This document shows, in pieces, positions 27,519 to 37,160 of a DNA stretch of 64,000 nucleotides. Position numbers and translations under genes: made by a program. The stretch is taken from contig NZ_JAQSWB010000006.1 of assembly GCF_029266855.1 (NCBI RefSeq), positions 62,001-126,000 of the forward strand. The letters are read 5' to 3'. How positions within the stretch are numbered: position 1 is the stretch's first letter; every line of letters starts with the position of its first letter. Source of the DNA: Fluviicola sp. (lineage in GTDB: Bacteria; Bacteroidota; Bacteroidia; Flavobacteriales_D; Crocinitomicaceae). The notes under the pieces are model-generated. The model did not search any database, was not told the DNA's origin, and saw only the letters and a program-made list of their open reading frames with translations.

Positions 27519-29060
27519 TTAATGAAGCCATGCCTCACGCAATTTCTGTTGTTCCGCAGTTGTATTTTCCACCTCCGAAATTTTTCCGTCTTTCAGTTTT
27601 AAACCGACTTTTAGCAGGATTTCTTCTAAAGGCAGTTCCTGCGTTCCTTCAATGTAGTTTTTGGTAAACTCTTCCAGCTCTTTAAACCCACTTACAATGA
27701 CCATTTCGGCGAAAAACTGCTTGTCTTCAAATGCTTTCCCCCTGTAGTGAGCCATTAAGTCCAATACCAGGTCTTTCGTACTGTATTCTCCTCCGGATAA
27801 TTCGCGGAGTTTGATATCCATACACAAATTGATCAATGCACCTTTCAGGTACACATTGTAATATTCATCCTGCATTTCCATGGGGTGAAGACTCAGGTCG
27901 GTCATGGCTAGTTTCGTATCGAAGTGTTTCATGTCGGCAATCTTGCCTTCTACGATCTTGAAAAACTCCTTTTCCGTCTGCAATCCGGTTTTCACAGGCA
28001 TGTGCATGGTAAAGTATTCAGTCATTCCTTCATAGAGCCACAAATGTTTCGAAAAGACAGGCTCATTGTAATCGTAATTTTCAATTTCAACCGAATGCAA
28101 GCCTAATGGCATCAAGGTGTGGAAAAACTCATGACTCGCAATCCCATAAATATTCTGACGGATGGTTTCAATATCCAATGGCATGTACAATAGGATCAAG
28201 GTCGAATTGGAATGTTCCAGACCGTCTCCGGCCAAATGACTCTTATCCGGGGCAAGATTATGGTAGATAAGGAAAGTATAATGGTCTACCGGCAGTTTGT
28301 TGTTCAGGTATTTCGTCTGACTCATCAGCAATGGACGAATGTATTCTGCAATATCTTTGGAAATCCGTTTTCCGGAGGTGGAGTAACAGGCTACTTCGAC
28401 TGAGATTCCAGGTAACTGGATCATCGTGGTGTCGGGCAAAGCATACAGGATGGGATTGTCTACCAATTGATGGTAATCCTTGGCAAGGAACAAATCGTGA
28501 TCCGGTTTCACCGTTTTCTTGAGACTGGTTGCCGGATACAAATTAATTCCTTTTCGGATACTGACTTCAATGGGGTGTTTGATATGTCCTCTGAAATAGC
28601 CGAAAAGACTGTTGGGAGTAAGCACCAATGAACTGTCACTGAATGAACTTGCCGCAGAGCGATAGAAACCGCGTCCTGCTTTATAATCAAACGCTTCCCA
28701 AGCGTCATCCACTAAATAGGAAACGGATGCAATACGCTGAGCTCCATAAACCTTCCATGAATTCACATCTGTTTTCGCGGTTTTCAGTTTCTTTCCTTTC
28801 TTGTCGAAGACTTCGAAGGATGAAACATACTGTCCGAAATTCATTGCTCCATAGATTCCCGGAATAATCTTCGGAAAACAGTAGGTGAGGGAATCTTCGG
28901 AAAAGCCTTCAATCCTTAAGCGAACAGCCAGTTTGTCGTTAGAAAGAGCCTTCAGACTTGTTTCGTAGCGATATCTGATCTCTTTTGTCTGTCCGTAAAC
29001 AGTTTGGCTGATTCCGATGAAAACAGCAAAAATAAAGCGAAGCAAAGTAGTTCCTTTCAT
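27519..29060 (-). CDS. M61 family metallopeptidase (glycyl aminopeptidase-like), exported
   Basis: A 513-residue protein whose signal peptide ends VYG before QTKEI. An N-terminal beta domain (about 25-220) precedes a thermolysin-like catalytic domain with the zinc motif HEFFH at 310-314 and the downstream Glu in LWLYEGMTEYF (340-350). GDGLEHSNST at 278-287 is the M61-specific strand before the zinc site. The family cleaves N-terminal Gly or Ala from peptides, or acts as a broader aminopeptidase. Many M61 enzymes carry a C-terminal PDZ domain; here only a short remnant (LPLEEILLKVGLKLKDGKI) follows the catalytic domain. It acts in the periplasm or outside. The gene is monocistronic. Confidence 0.85.
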   Translation of the reverse strand: MKGTTLLRFIFAVFIGISQTVYGQTKEIRYRYETSLKALSNDKLAVRLRIEGFSEDSLTYCFPKIIPGIYGAMNFGQYVSSFEVFDKKGKKLKTAKTDVNSWKVYGAQRIASVSYLVDDAWEAFDYKAGRGFYRSAASSFSDSSLVLTPNSLFGYFRGHIKHPIEVSIRKGINLYPATSLKKTVKPDHDLFLAKDYHQLVDNPILYALPDTTMIQLPGISVEVACYSTSGKRISKDIAEYIRPLLMSQTKYLNNKLPVDHYTFLIYHNLAPDKSHLAGDGLEHSNSTLILLYMPLDIETIRQNIYGIASHEFFHTLMPLGLHSVEIENYDYNEPVFSKHLWLYEGMTEYFTMHMPVKTGLQTEKEFFKIVEGKIADMKHFDTKLAMTDLSLHPMEMQDEYYNVYLKGALINLCMDIKLRELSGGEYSTKDLVLDLMAHYRGKAFEDKQFFAEMVIVSGFKELEEFTKNYIEGTQELPLEEILLKVGLKLKDGKISEVENTTAEQQKLREAWLH

Positions 29061-29408
29061 TTGTTTTTGTTTGACGTCTGTTTCTAAGACTGGTTGAGGT
29101 TTCTAAAAGTTACAATTTTTTGGTTTATATAGACGCACAGATTCTGAGTAGTATTCACAACAAACAATTACAACAGAAGTACATTAGCTTTTATTTTACC
29201 ACTGATACGCAGATTAGAGTGAGTCTACCGCTTAAATGACTGGTAAGCGCCATAAAAATCTGTGCATCTGTGGGAGAAAACGTGAATGCTTGTAATTGGT
29301 CTTCCTTCTTGATGTTTAGAATGAGAAACCATTGTTTTGATTTCACAGTCTTTATGCGTAATTTCTAAGTCCTAAAACAACACTGTTTGTAAACGAAACT
29401 ATACGGAT
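29061..29408. other. Gene-free 348 bp between M61 peptidase and catalase
   Basis: It separates two divergent genes and should hold both promoters; none could be fixed with confidence. An imperfect inverted repeat lies in the middle (29199-29273). Nothing else was recognised. Confidence 0.6.
29199..29273. repeat. Imperfect inverted repeat
   Basis: CCACTGATACGCAGATT at 29199-29215 is the imperfect reverse complement (4 mismatches in 17) of the arm at 29257-29273. It has the same build as the larger element at 44489-44577. Confidence 0.6.
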
Positions 29409-30908
29409 ATGTCTGAGAACAAGAAACGACTAACTACTGCATCGGGAAAGCCTTACGTGGAAGATGAAAACTCAATGAGCATTGGTGCACGCGGCCCACT
29501 TTTACTGCAAGATTTTATCCTGCATGAGAAAATGGCTCATTTTAATCGCGAACGCATTCCTGAGCGCGTGGTTCATGCCAAAGGGTCAGGTGCATTCGGA
29601 ACTTTTACTGTAACAAATGATATTTCGAAGTACACAAAAGCCAGGATCTTCAATAAAATTGGAAAAGAAACCAAAGTTTTTGTCCGGTTTTCTACCGTTG
29701 GTGGAGAAAAGGGAAGTGCAGATACGGAAAGGGACCCGCGCGGGTTTGCCGTGAAGTTCTATACGGAAGATGGAAATTGGGATTTGGTTGGGAACAATAC
29801 ACCTGTTTTCTTTATAAAAGACCCTAAGAAGTTTTCCGATTTTATCCATACGCAAAAACGTGATCCGAGAACTCATTGCAAAAGCCCGACCATGATGTGG
29901 GATTTTTGGAGTTTGAATCCCGAAAGCCTGCATCAGGTAATGATCGTGATGAGTGATCGCGGAACACCACAGGGGTACAGACACATGCATGGTTTTGGTT
30001 CGCACACATTCAGTATGATCAATGCGAATAACGAACGGGTTTGGGTGAAATTCCATTTCAAAGCAATGCAGGAGATTAAAAATTTCATAAGTGCCGATGC
30101 TGCGGAAATGAAGGGCAAAGATCCGGATTTCGCACAGCGCGATCTGGTTGAGGCGATTGACAGAAAAGACTTCCCGAAATGGGCCTTGAAAATTCAGGTC
30201 ATGACCGATGAGCAAGCCGGACAGTTTCCTTTCAATCCTTTCGACGTGACCAAGGTTTGGCCACACGGTGATTTTCCTTTAAGAGACGTTGGAGTGATGG
30301 AGCTAAACCAGATTCCAAAGAATTTCTTCGCAGATGTGGAACAAAGTGCTTTTGCCCCCGCACATGTGGTAGATGGAATAGGGTATTCACACGATAAAAT
30401 GCTCCAGGGACGTTTGTTGTCTTATCCGGATGCCCACAGGTACCGTTTGGGGGTGAATTACGAACAGATCCCGGTAAACAAATGTCCGTTTATGGTTGCC
30501 AATTACGAACGGGATGGAATGATGACAGTAAACGGGAATCAGGAAGATGCACCCAACTACAATCCGAATAGCTTTGACGAGATCGAGATCGATATGTCTT
30601 ATAAAGAACCACCTGTTCAATTGGATAGCACCTTAGCTGATTGGTATGATCGGAACGGAGCAAATGACAACGATCATTATACTCAGCCGGGGTTATTGTT
30701 TACCAAAGCGATGAATGATTACGACCGGCATAATCTGGTATCAAACATCGTAGAAGCAATGAATGGGATTACCGGCCCGAAGAAAGACCTCATTATCAAC
30801 CGGCAGTTGTGTCATTTTTTCCGCGCTGATCAAAATTTAGGAACCGCAGTTGCAAAAGGTTTGAATGTTGATTTGGATGCAGTGATGAAGGCAATGCACC
30901 ATGATTAA
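29409..30908 (+). CDS. katA: Monofunctional haem catalase
   Basis: A 499-residue small-subunit catalase, the usual length, which converts hydrogen peroxide to water and oxygen. The active-site His is H56 in ERVVHAKGSGAFG; the distal Asn is in the LVGNNTPVFF block (about 129-130). RFSTVGGEKGSADTERDPRG is the conserved substrate-channel region, and the proximal haem-ligand Tyr is in LLSYPDAHRYRLG (about 340). HMHGFGSHTFS is also diagnostic. There is no signal peptide, so it is cytoplasmic. It stands alone, followed by a terminator hairpin and a second very stable hairpin. Regulation by an OxyR-like factor is usual for the family, but no operator was recognised. Confidence 0.96.
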   Translation: MSENKKRLTTASGKPYVEDENSMSIGARGPLLLQDFILHEKMAHFNRERIPERVVHAKGSGAFGTFTVTNDISKYTKARIFNKIGKETKVFVRFSTVGGEKGSADTERDPRGFAVKFYTEDGNWDLVGNNTPVFFIKDPKKFSDFIHTQKRDPRTHCKSPTMMWDFWSLNPESLHQVMIVMSDRGTPQGYRHMHGFGSHTFSMINANNERVWVKFHFKAMQEIKNFISADAAEMKGKDPDFAQRDLVEAIDRKDFPKWALKIQVMTDEQAGQFPFNPFDVTKVWPHGDFPLRDVGVMELNQIPKNFFADVEQSAFAPAHVVDGIGYSHDKMLQGRLLSYPDAHRYRLGVNYEQIPVNKCPFMVANYERDGMMTVNGNQEDAPNYNPNSFDEIEIDMSYKEPPVQLDSTLADWYDRNGANDNDHYTQPGLLFTKAMNDYDRHNLVSNIVEAMNGITGPKKDLIINRQLCHFFRADQNLGTAVAKGLNVDLDAVMKAMHHD

Positions 30909-30914
30909 ATAACA

Positions 30915-30956
30915 AAACCCGTAGACACGATTAATCGCGTCCCTACGGGTTTATAA
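30915..30956 (+). terminator. Terminator after catalase
   Basis: Stem AAACCCGTAG (30915-30924) pairs perfectly with CTACGGGTTT (30943-30952); the interior can pair further. It starts seven bases after the stop codon. The T tract is short and then A-rich. Confidence 0.7.
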
Positions 30957-30963
30957 AATACAA

Positions 30964-30994
30964 ACCCCCCGATGAATATTCTCCATCGGGGGGT
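30964..30994. other. G/C-rich perfect hairpin
   Basis: ACCCCCCGATG and CATCGGGGGGT form a perfect 11-bp stem with a nine-base loop, 12 bases after the catalase terminator. No T tract follows. It may protect an RNA end or belong to an unannotated RNA. Confidence 0.6.
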
Positions 30995-31454
30995 GTAGCT
31001 ACCACACGTACTTCACTATCAACCTGTACATGTATTACCTCTAAATTAAACCTAAACTGAAACCTAAACTAACCTAATTGTTACCTAACTTATAGCGTTA
31101 TGATTGATAGTATACTCTTAATTTTTCTTCATAATCTTCAATATCGCAACAGGTGCCTTAGGAATTTTGTACTTCAAACCCACTATACCATAATTCCTAA
31201 GTCTACACTATTGCAAAATCGTTGAATGTCTTTCCTGATTTTTGTGGAGCGGTCCCAAAGGGACCTTGCTGCCACATCGAACGGAAATAATTCTATACTG
31301 TAACTCAAATCGTATTTCAAAACTCTAATTGTCTCTTGAAATCGTTATTTCAAAAGTAATTTCTTGCATAGTCTATTATAAAGAACGTGCCAAAGGACCC
31401 GGAAACAAAAAAACCGTTGACTATCAACGGTTTCAGGATTGGCGCAATAGTGAA
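30995..31454. other. Gene-free 460 bp between catalase and the sigma-54 regulator
   Basis: No supported gene. It holds a CCTAA-rich stretch with units about 11 bases apart (31036-31092) and a small hairpin GGTCCC-AAA-GGGACC near 31251-31265. One minus-strand frame (31369 down to 31118) reads 84 codons but has two internal TAG stops. Confidence 0.5.
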
Positions 31455-31494
31455 ATATTTTCAAAATGAAAAAAATATTTTCAAAATGAAAAAA
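31455..31494. repeat. Exact 20-bp tandem duplication of a palindromic motif
   Basis: Two identical 20-base units, each holding ATTTTCAAAATGAAAAA, lie just after the stop codon of the response regulator. A near-identical interrupted palindrome (ATTTTCA, AAA, TGAAAAT) is at 35341-35357, before the partner kinase. Confidence 0.7.
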
Positions 31495-31496
31495 AA

Positions 31497-32855
31497 TTAG
31501 TCTTCATCTTCTTCTTTTAGCATGCGGTAAATGGTTGTCTGACCAATATCTAATTTGTCTGCCACCAATTTGGTGTTGTTGTTATACTTATCCAAAAACA
31601 ACTGAACAATCCTCCGGTTATATGCTCTTAAACTCATTTCTTCGGCAATAATTCCGGAAAGAATATCTGCGCTTGCTACTACAATATCATCTGCTTCGAT
31701 CACATCGTTCATAGACATTACTGAGGCTAGTTCAATCACCGATTTTAATTCCCGTACATTTCCCGGCCAGGGATAAGCCAACAGTTTGTTTTGAGCAGCC
31801 GGACTGATTTTCTTGACAGTCATCCCGTTTTCTTTACAAAAACGCTCTACGAAGCTCTTGCTGAGCAATAAGGTGTCTTTTTCACGTTCCCGAAGCGGGG
31901 GCAATTCAATAGGAAGACCGAATAAACGGTAATATAGATCTTCCCGGAATGCTCCTGATTTGACTTCCTGCAAAAGGTTTTTATGTGTTGCAACAATAAT
32001 GCGGCAGTTGAATTTATAGACTTTGTTTCCTCCTACACGTGTAATTTCCCGCTCCTGGAGTGCACGCAATAATTTCGCCTGGAAAACCGGGTCCAATTCG
32101 GCAATTTCATCCAGGAACAGGGTCCCACCGTCCGCTTCTTCAAATTTCCCGATGCGGGTTTGATTGGCTCCCGTAAAGGATCCTTTTTCGTGTCCGAATA
32201 ATTCACTTTCAAATAATTCCTTCGGAATGGCAGCTACGTTGATGGCCACAAAAGGTTTGTCCTTATAAATGGAATTGTAATGGATCGCTTTTGCTATAAC
32301 CTCTTTCCCGGTACCGGTCTCCCCGGTAATCGAAACGGTAATATTATTGGAAACGGCTTTTTGAAGCAGCATGAAAATGTGCTGCATCTTACTGCTTTGT
32401 CCGATGATGGTATCACTGAAATTGTACTTCGTTTGAACCTCTTGTTCCAGCTTTTCGATCTTTTTTAGGAGCTTTGTCTGGTTTTGTGCGTTTGCCAGCG
32501 TATTCAACAGGCGATTCCTCAGATCGTTGCCCTTTACGATGTAATCATAGGCGCCTAGTTTCAGAAGGCTTACTGCGGTTTCAATTTCCTCTTGTTCAGA
32601 GATCACAATTACCTGTGTTCCGGGACACATGGCTTTGATCTTTTCTAACAGTTCTTCACCTGAAATGTCCGGCAAACGGTAATCCATGGTGATCAGGTCG
32701 GGAACTTCATTGTTCAAACGGTCAAGTAGTTCTTTTCCGGTCGAAAAAGCCTCTGCTTCATAATCAGGATTTAAAGAAACGGTATGCACCAATAGTTTCT
32801 GATACCAATCGTTGTCTTCCACTATAAATATGCGCTGTGTAATCCCGGTTTCCAT
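31497..32855 (-). CDS. Sigma-54-dependent response regulator, NtrC family
   Basis: A 452-residue cytoplasmic regulator with three domains. The receiver (residues 8-120) carries the acidic pair in VEDND and phospho-acceptor D58 in [11 protein letters not shown]. The AAA+ domain (about 145-370) has Walker [15 protein letters not shown], the sigma-54 contact loop GSFTGAN, Walker [13 protein letters not shown] and the arginine-finger region. The Fis-type helix-turn-helix is at the C-terminus ([20 protein letters not shown]). It activates sigma-54 promoters when phosphorylated. It lies nine bases after the hybrid kinase on the same strand, so the two are almost surely a pair. The kinase's HPt domain is the likely phosphate donor. 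Confidence 0.94.
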   Translation of the reverse strand: METGITQRIFIVEDNDWYQKLLVHTVSLNPDYEAEAFSTGKELLDRLNNEVPDLITMDYRLPDISGEELLEKIKAMCPGTQVIVISEQEEIETAVSLLKLGAYDYIVKGNDLRNRLLNTLANAQNQTKLLKKIEKLEQEVQTKYNFSDTIIGQSSKMQHIFMLLQKAVSNNITVSITGETGTGKEVIAKAIHYNSIYKDKPFVAINVAAIPKELFESELFGHEKGSFTGANQTRIGKFEEADGGTLFLDEIAELDPVFQAKLLRALQEREITRVGGNKVYKFNCRIIVATHKNLLQEVKSGAFREDLYYRLFGLPIELPPLREREKDTLLLSKSFVERFCKENGMTVKKISPAAQNKLLAYPWPGNVRELKSVIELASVMSMNDVIEADDIVVASADILSGIIAEEMSLRAYNRRIVQLFLDKYNNNTKLVADKLDIGQTTIYRMLKEEDED

Positions 32856-32864
32856 AGTTATTTC

Positions 32865-35330
32865 TTAGTTTAATTTTTCTTTTACCTGTGTAATGATGTG
32901 TTTTGCCTGTTCCTCAAAAGCTTCCATTAATTCATGGATGGAAGGATCGACAGTGGATTCTTTTCCCATGCGTTCGATTTCTTTGAGGGTAGTATAACAG
33001 TTGTTGGCTCCGAAGTGCTTGAAAGGTGCTGCCAGCTGATGAGCAAGTTCGGATGCATCACTCCATTTTTCTTCTTTGGTCAATTCTTTCATTTTGGTTA
33101 AACCGTTTTCTGTTGAATTCACAAAGGTTTGCAGGAGCTCCTTGTAAAAAGGCTCGTTGTTGTTGGTCAGTTTTTGGAGGCTTTTGAAATCAGCTTCGTC
33201 TAATTCAGTTCCCATATTGTGATCTTTATAAATTTGAAATAAAACTCTTCTCAAGTCTTCCGGATTGACAGGTTTGGTTAAAACTTCTGTCCAGCCGGAA
33301 TCCATCATGCGCTGCCTTTTTTCAGGGTTTGAAGTAGCGGTTAATCCAACAACGGGAATTTGGTTGAGGGTTTCCATCTCTGTCATTTTCTCGCGTAGTT
33401 CATGTCCGTTCATTTCGGGCATTCGAATGTCGAGCAGTACAATGTCGATATCGTTGTTTTTGAGTTGCTCCAATGCTTCCAGACCGTTTATTGCTTCCAG
33501 CAGAGTAATGTTTACTCCATGGAATAAACTTCTCAATAATGTCCGGTTGAAGGGTTCATCATCTACGATCAGGATACTTTTGTCCTTTAAAAAGGAGAAA
33601 TCCGTGCGGGATGGTTCGCGCGGGGCATCCACTTTGTCCTCCGTTTTTTCAAATGGAATTTCGATATAAAAGGTTGTCCCGATCCCTTCTTCACTGTTCA
33701 CGCGAATCGTTCCACCTTGCTTGTCGATGATTTGCTTGGTAATGCTTAAGCCTAACCCGGTTCCGCCGTATTTCCGGGTTACTGTCAGATCAGCCTGCTC
33801 AAAGGGTTCGAAAATGCGTTCTTTCTGACTTGCCGACATGCCGATTCCCTGGTCCTGAACTTCGATCAAACAGCGGATCTGGCGTTTTTCCAGTTCTTCA
33901 AATCGCAGGTGGATGGTAATCAGGCCGTCCTTTGAAAACTTATTGGCATTGCTGATCAGATTAATAATAATTTGCCTGAAGCGCAAAGGATCACCGAGCA
34001 CATTCGGAAATGGTTTTTGATCCAGTTCTACTACCAATTGATTGTTTCTTTCCCTTACCTGAAGTTCGTGTTGTTCCAGGAGAGTCATGACCTCACTTGC
34101 CGGATTAAAGGGAATCTTTTCCAGCTGAATATGATCTTTTTCCAGTTTGGACAGATCCAGGATTTCGTTTGTTATCTGGGAAAGATGCCTCACCGAGTTG
34201 CGGATGATCTTAACTTTTTTGGCAGCACTCTGATTCAGGGGTTCAAAGAACAATTGCTCGGTAAATCCGGAAATAGCATTGAGCGGTGTGCGGATTTCGT
34301 GACTCATGGTGGCAAGGAAGCGCGATTTGGCTTCTGTCAATTGATCGCTCTTATCCTTTGCCAGCTTCAGTTGCGCATTGGTTTCCTTGGATTTATTGAA
34401 TAAAGTAATAATCAGTAACACGATCATCAGGATCAGTAAACTGGAGATCACACTGAATAAAAAGATAATTTGATTGGTTTCGGATGCTATATCCTTAGCG
34501 TGTTGGGTCTCTTTCAGCAGTTCTCTCTTGTCTGCTAACTCAATTGCCTGGAAAATTTGACCTATCTGTTTACTCAACTGGCTGTTTTGTTGCTGCAGAT
34601 TGAGTTTGTATAAATTGAGTGAAGACTCTTTAGATACGGCGACGTTTTTAACCGATTGGATCTTTTTAGCGATTTCATTTGTACTCGCAGCAGCAATATC
34701 AGATGCTTTGATTTTTACCTGAGGTTGAACTACAGTAGTAGTTGGCGCCGGTTTTTTATTTTTCCGCTGGAACCATTTCTTTTTCGCTTCCTCACTTTGG
34801 GGCTGTGCCTGTGGAGTTTGCAATTCGTTTACCTGGTCGCGGATCTCCATTTTTATTTTGGCTATCTCGCTGGCATTCTGTACTTCATTCTGCACAATCG
34901 ACATGGTCTCGTCCACCCGGTTTTCATTCTTAATACTCATGAGTGTATCGAGATTGGAAAAGCGGTCTTTTACCAATGTGCTTAAAACCCTGATCTGTTT
35001 TTGATAGGTAGAATCATCGCTTTTATAAGACTTTAGCAATTCTATTTTACGATTGGTCTGCGATTCAAGAATTTCAAAATCCAGGGGAGCATCTACATTG
35101 TTTTGATAGAGGTAAGAATAGGTAAGGTTATCGGATTTAAGAATATTGCTGTTCAGATCGCGAACAATAAATCTCCGGTTTTCCTTCAGATTTGTTGGAA
35201 GCGGACTTTCTGAAACCTGGGATAAACTGTCGTAGACCCAATATCCGGTAGTACATACGAATATCAGGAGCAATCCGATGATTACAAATAAAACGCGTTC
35301 AAAAAGAAGATTCCCCCAATTCTTTTTCAT
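32865..35330 (-). CDS. Hybrid sensor histidine kinase with receiver and HPt domains
   Basis: An 821-residue membrane kinase. The start at 35328-35330 (MKKNWGNLLFERVLFVIIG) is preferred to an in-frame ATG 105 bases upstream, because it places a membrane helix at residues 12-33 and leaves the upstream palindrome non-coding. A periplasmic region of about 250 residues follows, then a second helix near 287-312. HisKA has the H-box MSHEIRTPLNAISGF, the ATPase NANKFSKDG, DQGIGM and GGTGLGLSI. A receiver (ILIVDDEPFN, DIVLLDIRMPEMNG) and a C-terminal HPt (ELAHQLAAPFKHFG) complete a phosphorelay. The Gln/Pro/Lys-rich stretch in the periplasmic part may be a linker. The partner is the sigma-54 regulator downstream. 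The signal sensed is unknown. Confidence 0.93.
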   Translation of the reverse strand: MKKNWGNLLFERVLFVIIGLLLIFVCTTGYWVYDSLSQVSESPLPTNLKENRRFIVRDLNSNILKSDNLTYSYLYQNNVDAPLDFEILESQTNRKIELLKSYKSDDSTYQKQIRVLSTLVKDRFSNLDTLMSIKNENRVDETMSIVQNEVQNASEIAKIKMEIRDQVNELQTPQAQPQSEEAKKKWFQRKNKKPAPTTTVVQPQVKIKASDIAAASTNEIAKKIQSVKNVAVSKESSLNLYKLNLQQQNSQLSKQIGQIFQAIELADKRELLKETQHAKDIASETNQIIFLFSVISSLLILMIVLLIITLFNKSKETNAQLKLAKDKSDQLTEAKSRFLATMSHEIRTPLNAISGFTEQLFFEPLNQSAAKKVKIIRNSVRHLSQITNEILDLSKLEKDHIQLEKIPFNPASEVMTLLEQHELQVRERNNQLVVELDQKPFPNVLGDPLRFRQIIINLISNANKFSKDGLITIHLRFEELEKRQIRCLIEVQDQGIGMSASQKERIFEPFEQADLTVTRKYGGTGLGLSITKQIIDKQGGTIRVNSEEGIGTTFYIEIPFEKTEDKVDAPREPSRTDFSFLKDKSILIVDDEPFNRTLLRSLFHGVNITLLEAINGLEALEQLKNNDIDIVLLDIRMPEMNGHELREKMTEMETLNQIPVVGLTATSNPEKRQRMMDSGWTEVLTKPVNPEDLRRVLFQIYKDHNMGTELDEADFKSLQKLTNNNEPFYKELLQTFVNSTENGLTKMKELTKEEKWSDASELAHQLAAPFKHFGANNCYTTLKEIERMGKESTVDPSIHELMEAFEEQAKHIITQVKEKLN

Positions 35331-35339
35331 ATTGATATG

Positions 35340-35358
35340 AATTTTCAAAATGAAAATT
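35340..35358. promoter_or_regulatory. Interrupted palindrome before the hybrid kinase, possible operator
   Basis: AATTTTCA, AAA, TGAAAATT: perfect 8-bp arms ending about ten bases before the kinase ATG. On the minus strand it overlaps TAATTTTC, a candidate -7 box. The core recurs twice at 31457-31493, so it may bind the operon's own regulator. Confidence 0.45.
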
Positions 35359-35651
35359 ACGACTTTTTTTTGGATCAAAACCGCCAAAATGAAGTTTTTA
35401 TGAGTGTCAGCTCTCAAATTGCGTATTTCAAACAAATAGACAGAAAAGCACTGCAGATTTTAACTGTTAGTGTTTAAGAAATTATACCTCAATTGCATTA
35501 TTTCAGATCAAATGCGAATTGACGAGATTTGAACAATTAAAAATACCAATAACGATCCTTAAAACTAAAAACATCGGAATACTTAAAGTGATTAGTAGTG
35601 CATGAAATGAGAGAACTTCCGGTGCAAACTGACAAGTAATTGTTAAACTAA

Positions 35652-35687
35652 AAAAGGGTAGCTGAACGACGTTTCAGTTACCCTTTT
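35652..35687 (-). terminator. Terminator after the S41 peptidase gene
   Basis: A 15-bp stem, AAAAGGGTAGCTGAA with TTCAGTTACCCTTTT (one G-T pair), loop of six, and a T tract on the minus strand. It starts 20 bases after the stop codon. Confidence 0.85.
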
Positions 35688-35706
35688 GATTTCAATATTC
35701 CAAATA

Positions 35707-37077
35707 TTAAGGCTTGCGGTTTAATGTAAACATCCCCCGTGGATTGGATAAAATCAGTTTGGATGCTTTTTCATTTCCGTTGACCTCAAAGTTCATGGTT
35801 CTGCCGCTTTCATCATCGTAGACAAATTGAGTTGCAGAAATGGGGATCAGGCGTAAATCCGGGGCTCCTTCGTATCTTCTGTACAAGGAATTTTCATTTA
35901 AAACAATCGTCATTACAGGGAGTCCCGAGTTTGGTTCGGAGGGATGGTATTCGCCGCAATAATTCAATAGGGTTTCCTTCGTCAGTTTTATGTTTCCTTC
36001 CTGGACTTGTTTTGCTAAAAGACTCCTGTTCTCAAGGCTTGTCAGATTCCATTGAAGCATCCTGCGTTCTCTTTCGTCGTTGGTTTTTGATAAAAAATCG
36101 GTGAAAATATGTTCCTGTGCTTTTTGCAGGGCCTGTTCAAATGGTACCGCAACATCGGGTGTTACACCGGTTCCTTCCCAATCTGTTTTACTTATGATAT
36201 TTGGCGACCGATGGGTCGGAATATCCAATATGAATCCTTGGCCAATGCTAAAGCTGCCCGTTGGATGTGCGCCGCCGCCGGTCGTTTCACCAATTACAGT
36301 TCCGCGTTTTATTTGCTGCAGTCCATATGTGAAATCTTCTGCCCCTGAAAAGGTATACCTGCTGGTTAAAATGTAAACCGGCATCTTAAGCTTGAAGGTA
36401 CTGATAGTTGGATCTGTCCATCCCTTTACGGTATCGTTATTCCGGTCGATGATGTCATTCATGCGGGTTTTTTGTTCAAAGAAATAACTAGCGGTTTGAA
36501 GTACCATTTGGGGAGATCCACCACCATTATAACGCATATCTACGATCAATGCTTTACAGTTGGAAACAAATCCAAAGGCAGCATCGAGGGTTGGTTTTGC
36601 CTCCTGTACGAAGCCGGAAAATCCATCCCATCGCAAATACCCGATATTTCCGGACAAAATCTCTGTTTTGACAAAAGAGAAATTACTTTCCCGGTGATTT
36701 TTCAAATCGAATTCATAGTTCTGCTGTTTTGCTTCGTCAGACATGGGTGTTTCCAAGAAACCGGCCAATTCCGGATCATAGGCCATACGTAGATGCGGGT
36801 CTTTGTGAACCTGCTGAAGATCATTGATTATGCGTAAACACAATTCGGATTTGTTCTGAACGGTGTTGTATGTGCCGCTCTTGAAATTCTTTTTGACATT
36901 TTGAACCATGAGTGCGGCCTTATCGGGATAAATGTACCAGCGATTTAAAGCATTCCCGAGGCTGTCAATCAGGAGTTTGATTTCTTTTGGATTCATTTTC
37001 CCGGAATCCTGTGCATGACCGAAGTCTGGATTTATGAATAAGAGAAGAAATAGTGCAAGAAGTTTGATTGTTGTCAT
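35707..37077 (-). CDS. S41 family (tail-specific-like) serine peptidase, exported
   Basis: A 456-residue protein whose signal peptide ends GHA before QDSGK. Residues 28-110 form the N-terminal helical domain seen in S41B/IRBP-like members. The peptidase domain follows: LIVDMRYNGGGSPQ (177-190), the nucleophile in YTFSGAEDF (S244), and GETTGGGAH (263-271) with its glycine-rich loop; WEGTGVTPDV near 300-309 is the usual end of the fold. There is no PDZ domain, as is common in this branch. It should cleave peptides or C-termini in the periplasm. It is divergent from the AraC gene with 83 bases between, so the two may share a control region. Confidence 0.88.
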   Translation of the reverse strand: MTTIKLLALFLLLFINPDFGHAQDSGKMNPKEIKLLIDSLGNALNRWYIYPDKAALMVQNVKKNFKSGTYNTVQNKSELCLRIINDLQQVHKDPHLRMAYDPELAGFLETPMSDEAKQQNYEFDLKNHRESNFSFVKTEILSGNIGYLRWDGFSGFVQEAKPTLDAAFGFVSNCKALIVDMRYNGGGSPQMVLQTASYFFEQKTRMNDIIDRNNDTVKGWTDPTISTFKLKMPVYILTSRYTFSGAEDFTYGLQQIKRGTVIGETTGGGAHPTGSFSIGQGFILDIPTHRSPNIISKTDWEGTGVTPDVAVPFEQALQKAQEHIFTDFLSKTNDERERRMLQWNLTSLENRSLLAKQVQEGNIKLTKETLLNYCGEYHPSEPNSGLPVMTIVLNENSLYRRYEGAPDLRLIPISATQFVYDDESGRTMNFEVNGNEKASKLILSNPRGMFTLNRKP

Positions 37078-37160
37078 CTGTTTTTGAATTTCATTAAATT
37101 TGATTGGCGTAAATGTAGATGGATTCCTTTAGACCATTTGTGTAAAAAACGGCCATTCTG

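Larger units (their letters stand above)
35331..35706. other. Gene-free 376 bp upstream of the hybrid kinase
   Basis: It holds the kinase promoter region, an interrupted palindrome (35340-35358) and the terminator of the S41 peptidase gene (35652-35687). The middle is AT-rich with no recognised content. Confidence 0.6.

Noticed and set aside
29586-30266. A 226-codon minus-strand frame inside catalase
   Set aside because: It is antisense to a certain gene, has no family features, and follows from catalase codon use.
31118-31369. An 84-codon minus-strand frame ending KYKIPKAPVAILKIMKKN
   Set aside because: It has two internal TAG stops and no supported start for the last part. It could be a relic, but a frame of this length with two stops is not unusual in spacer DNA.
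35331-35435. N-terminal extension of the hybrid kinase (35 residues)
   Set aside because: It would cover the palindrome and put a non-signal stretch before the first membrane helix; the ATG at 35330 fits better.
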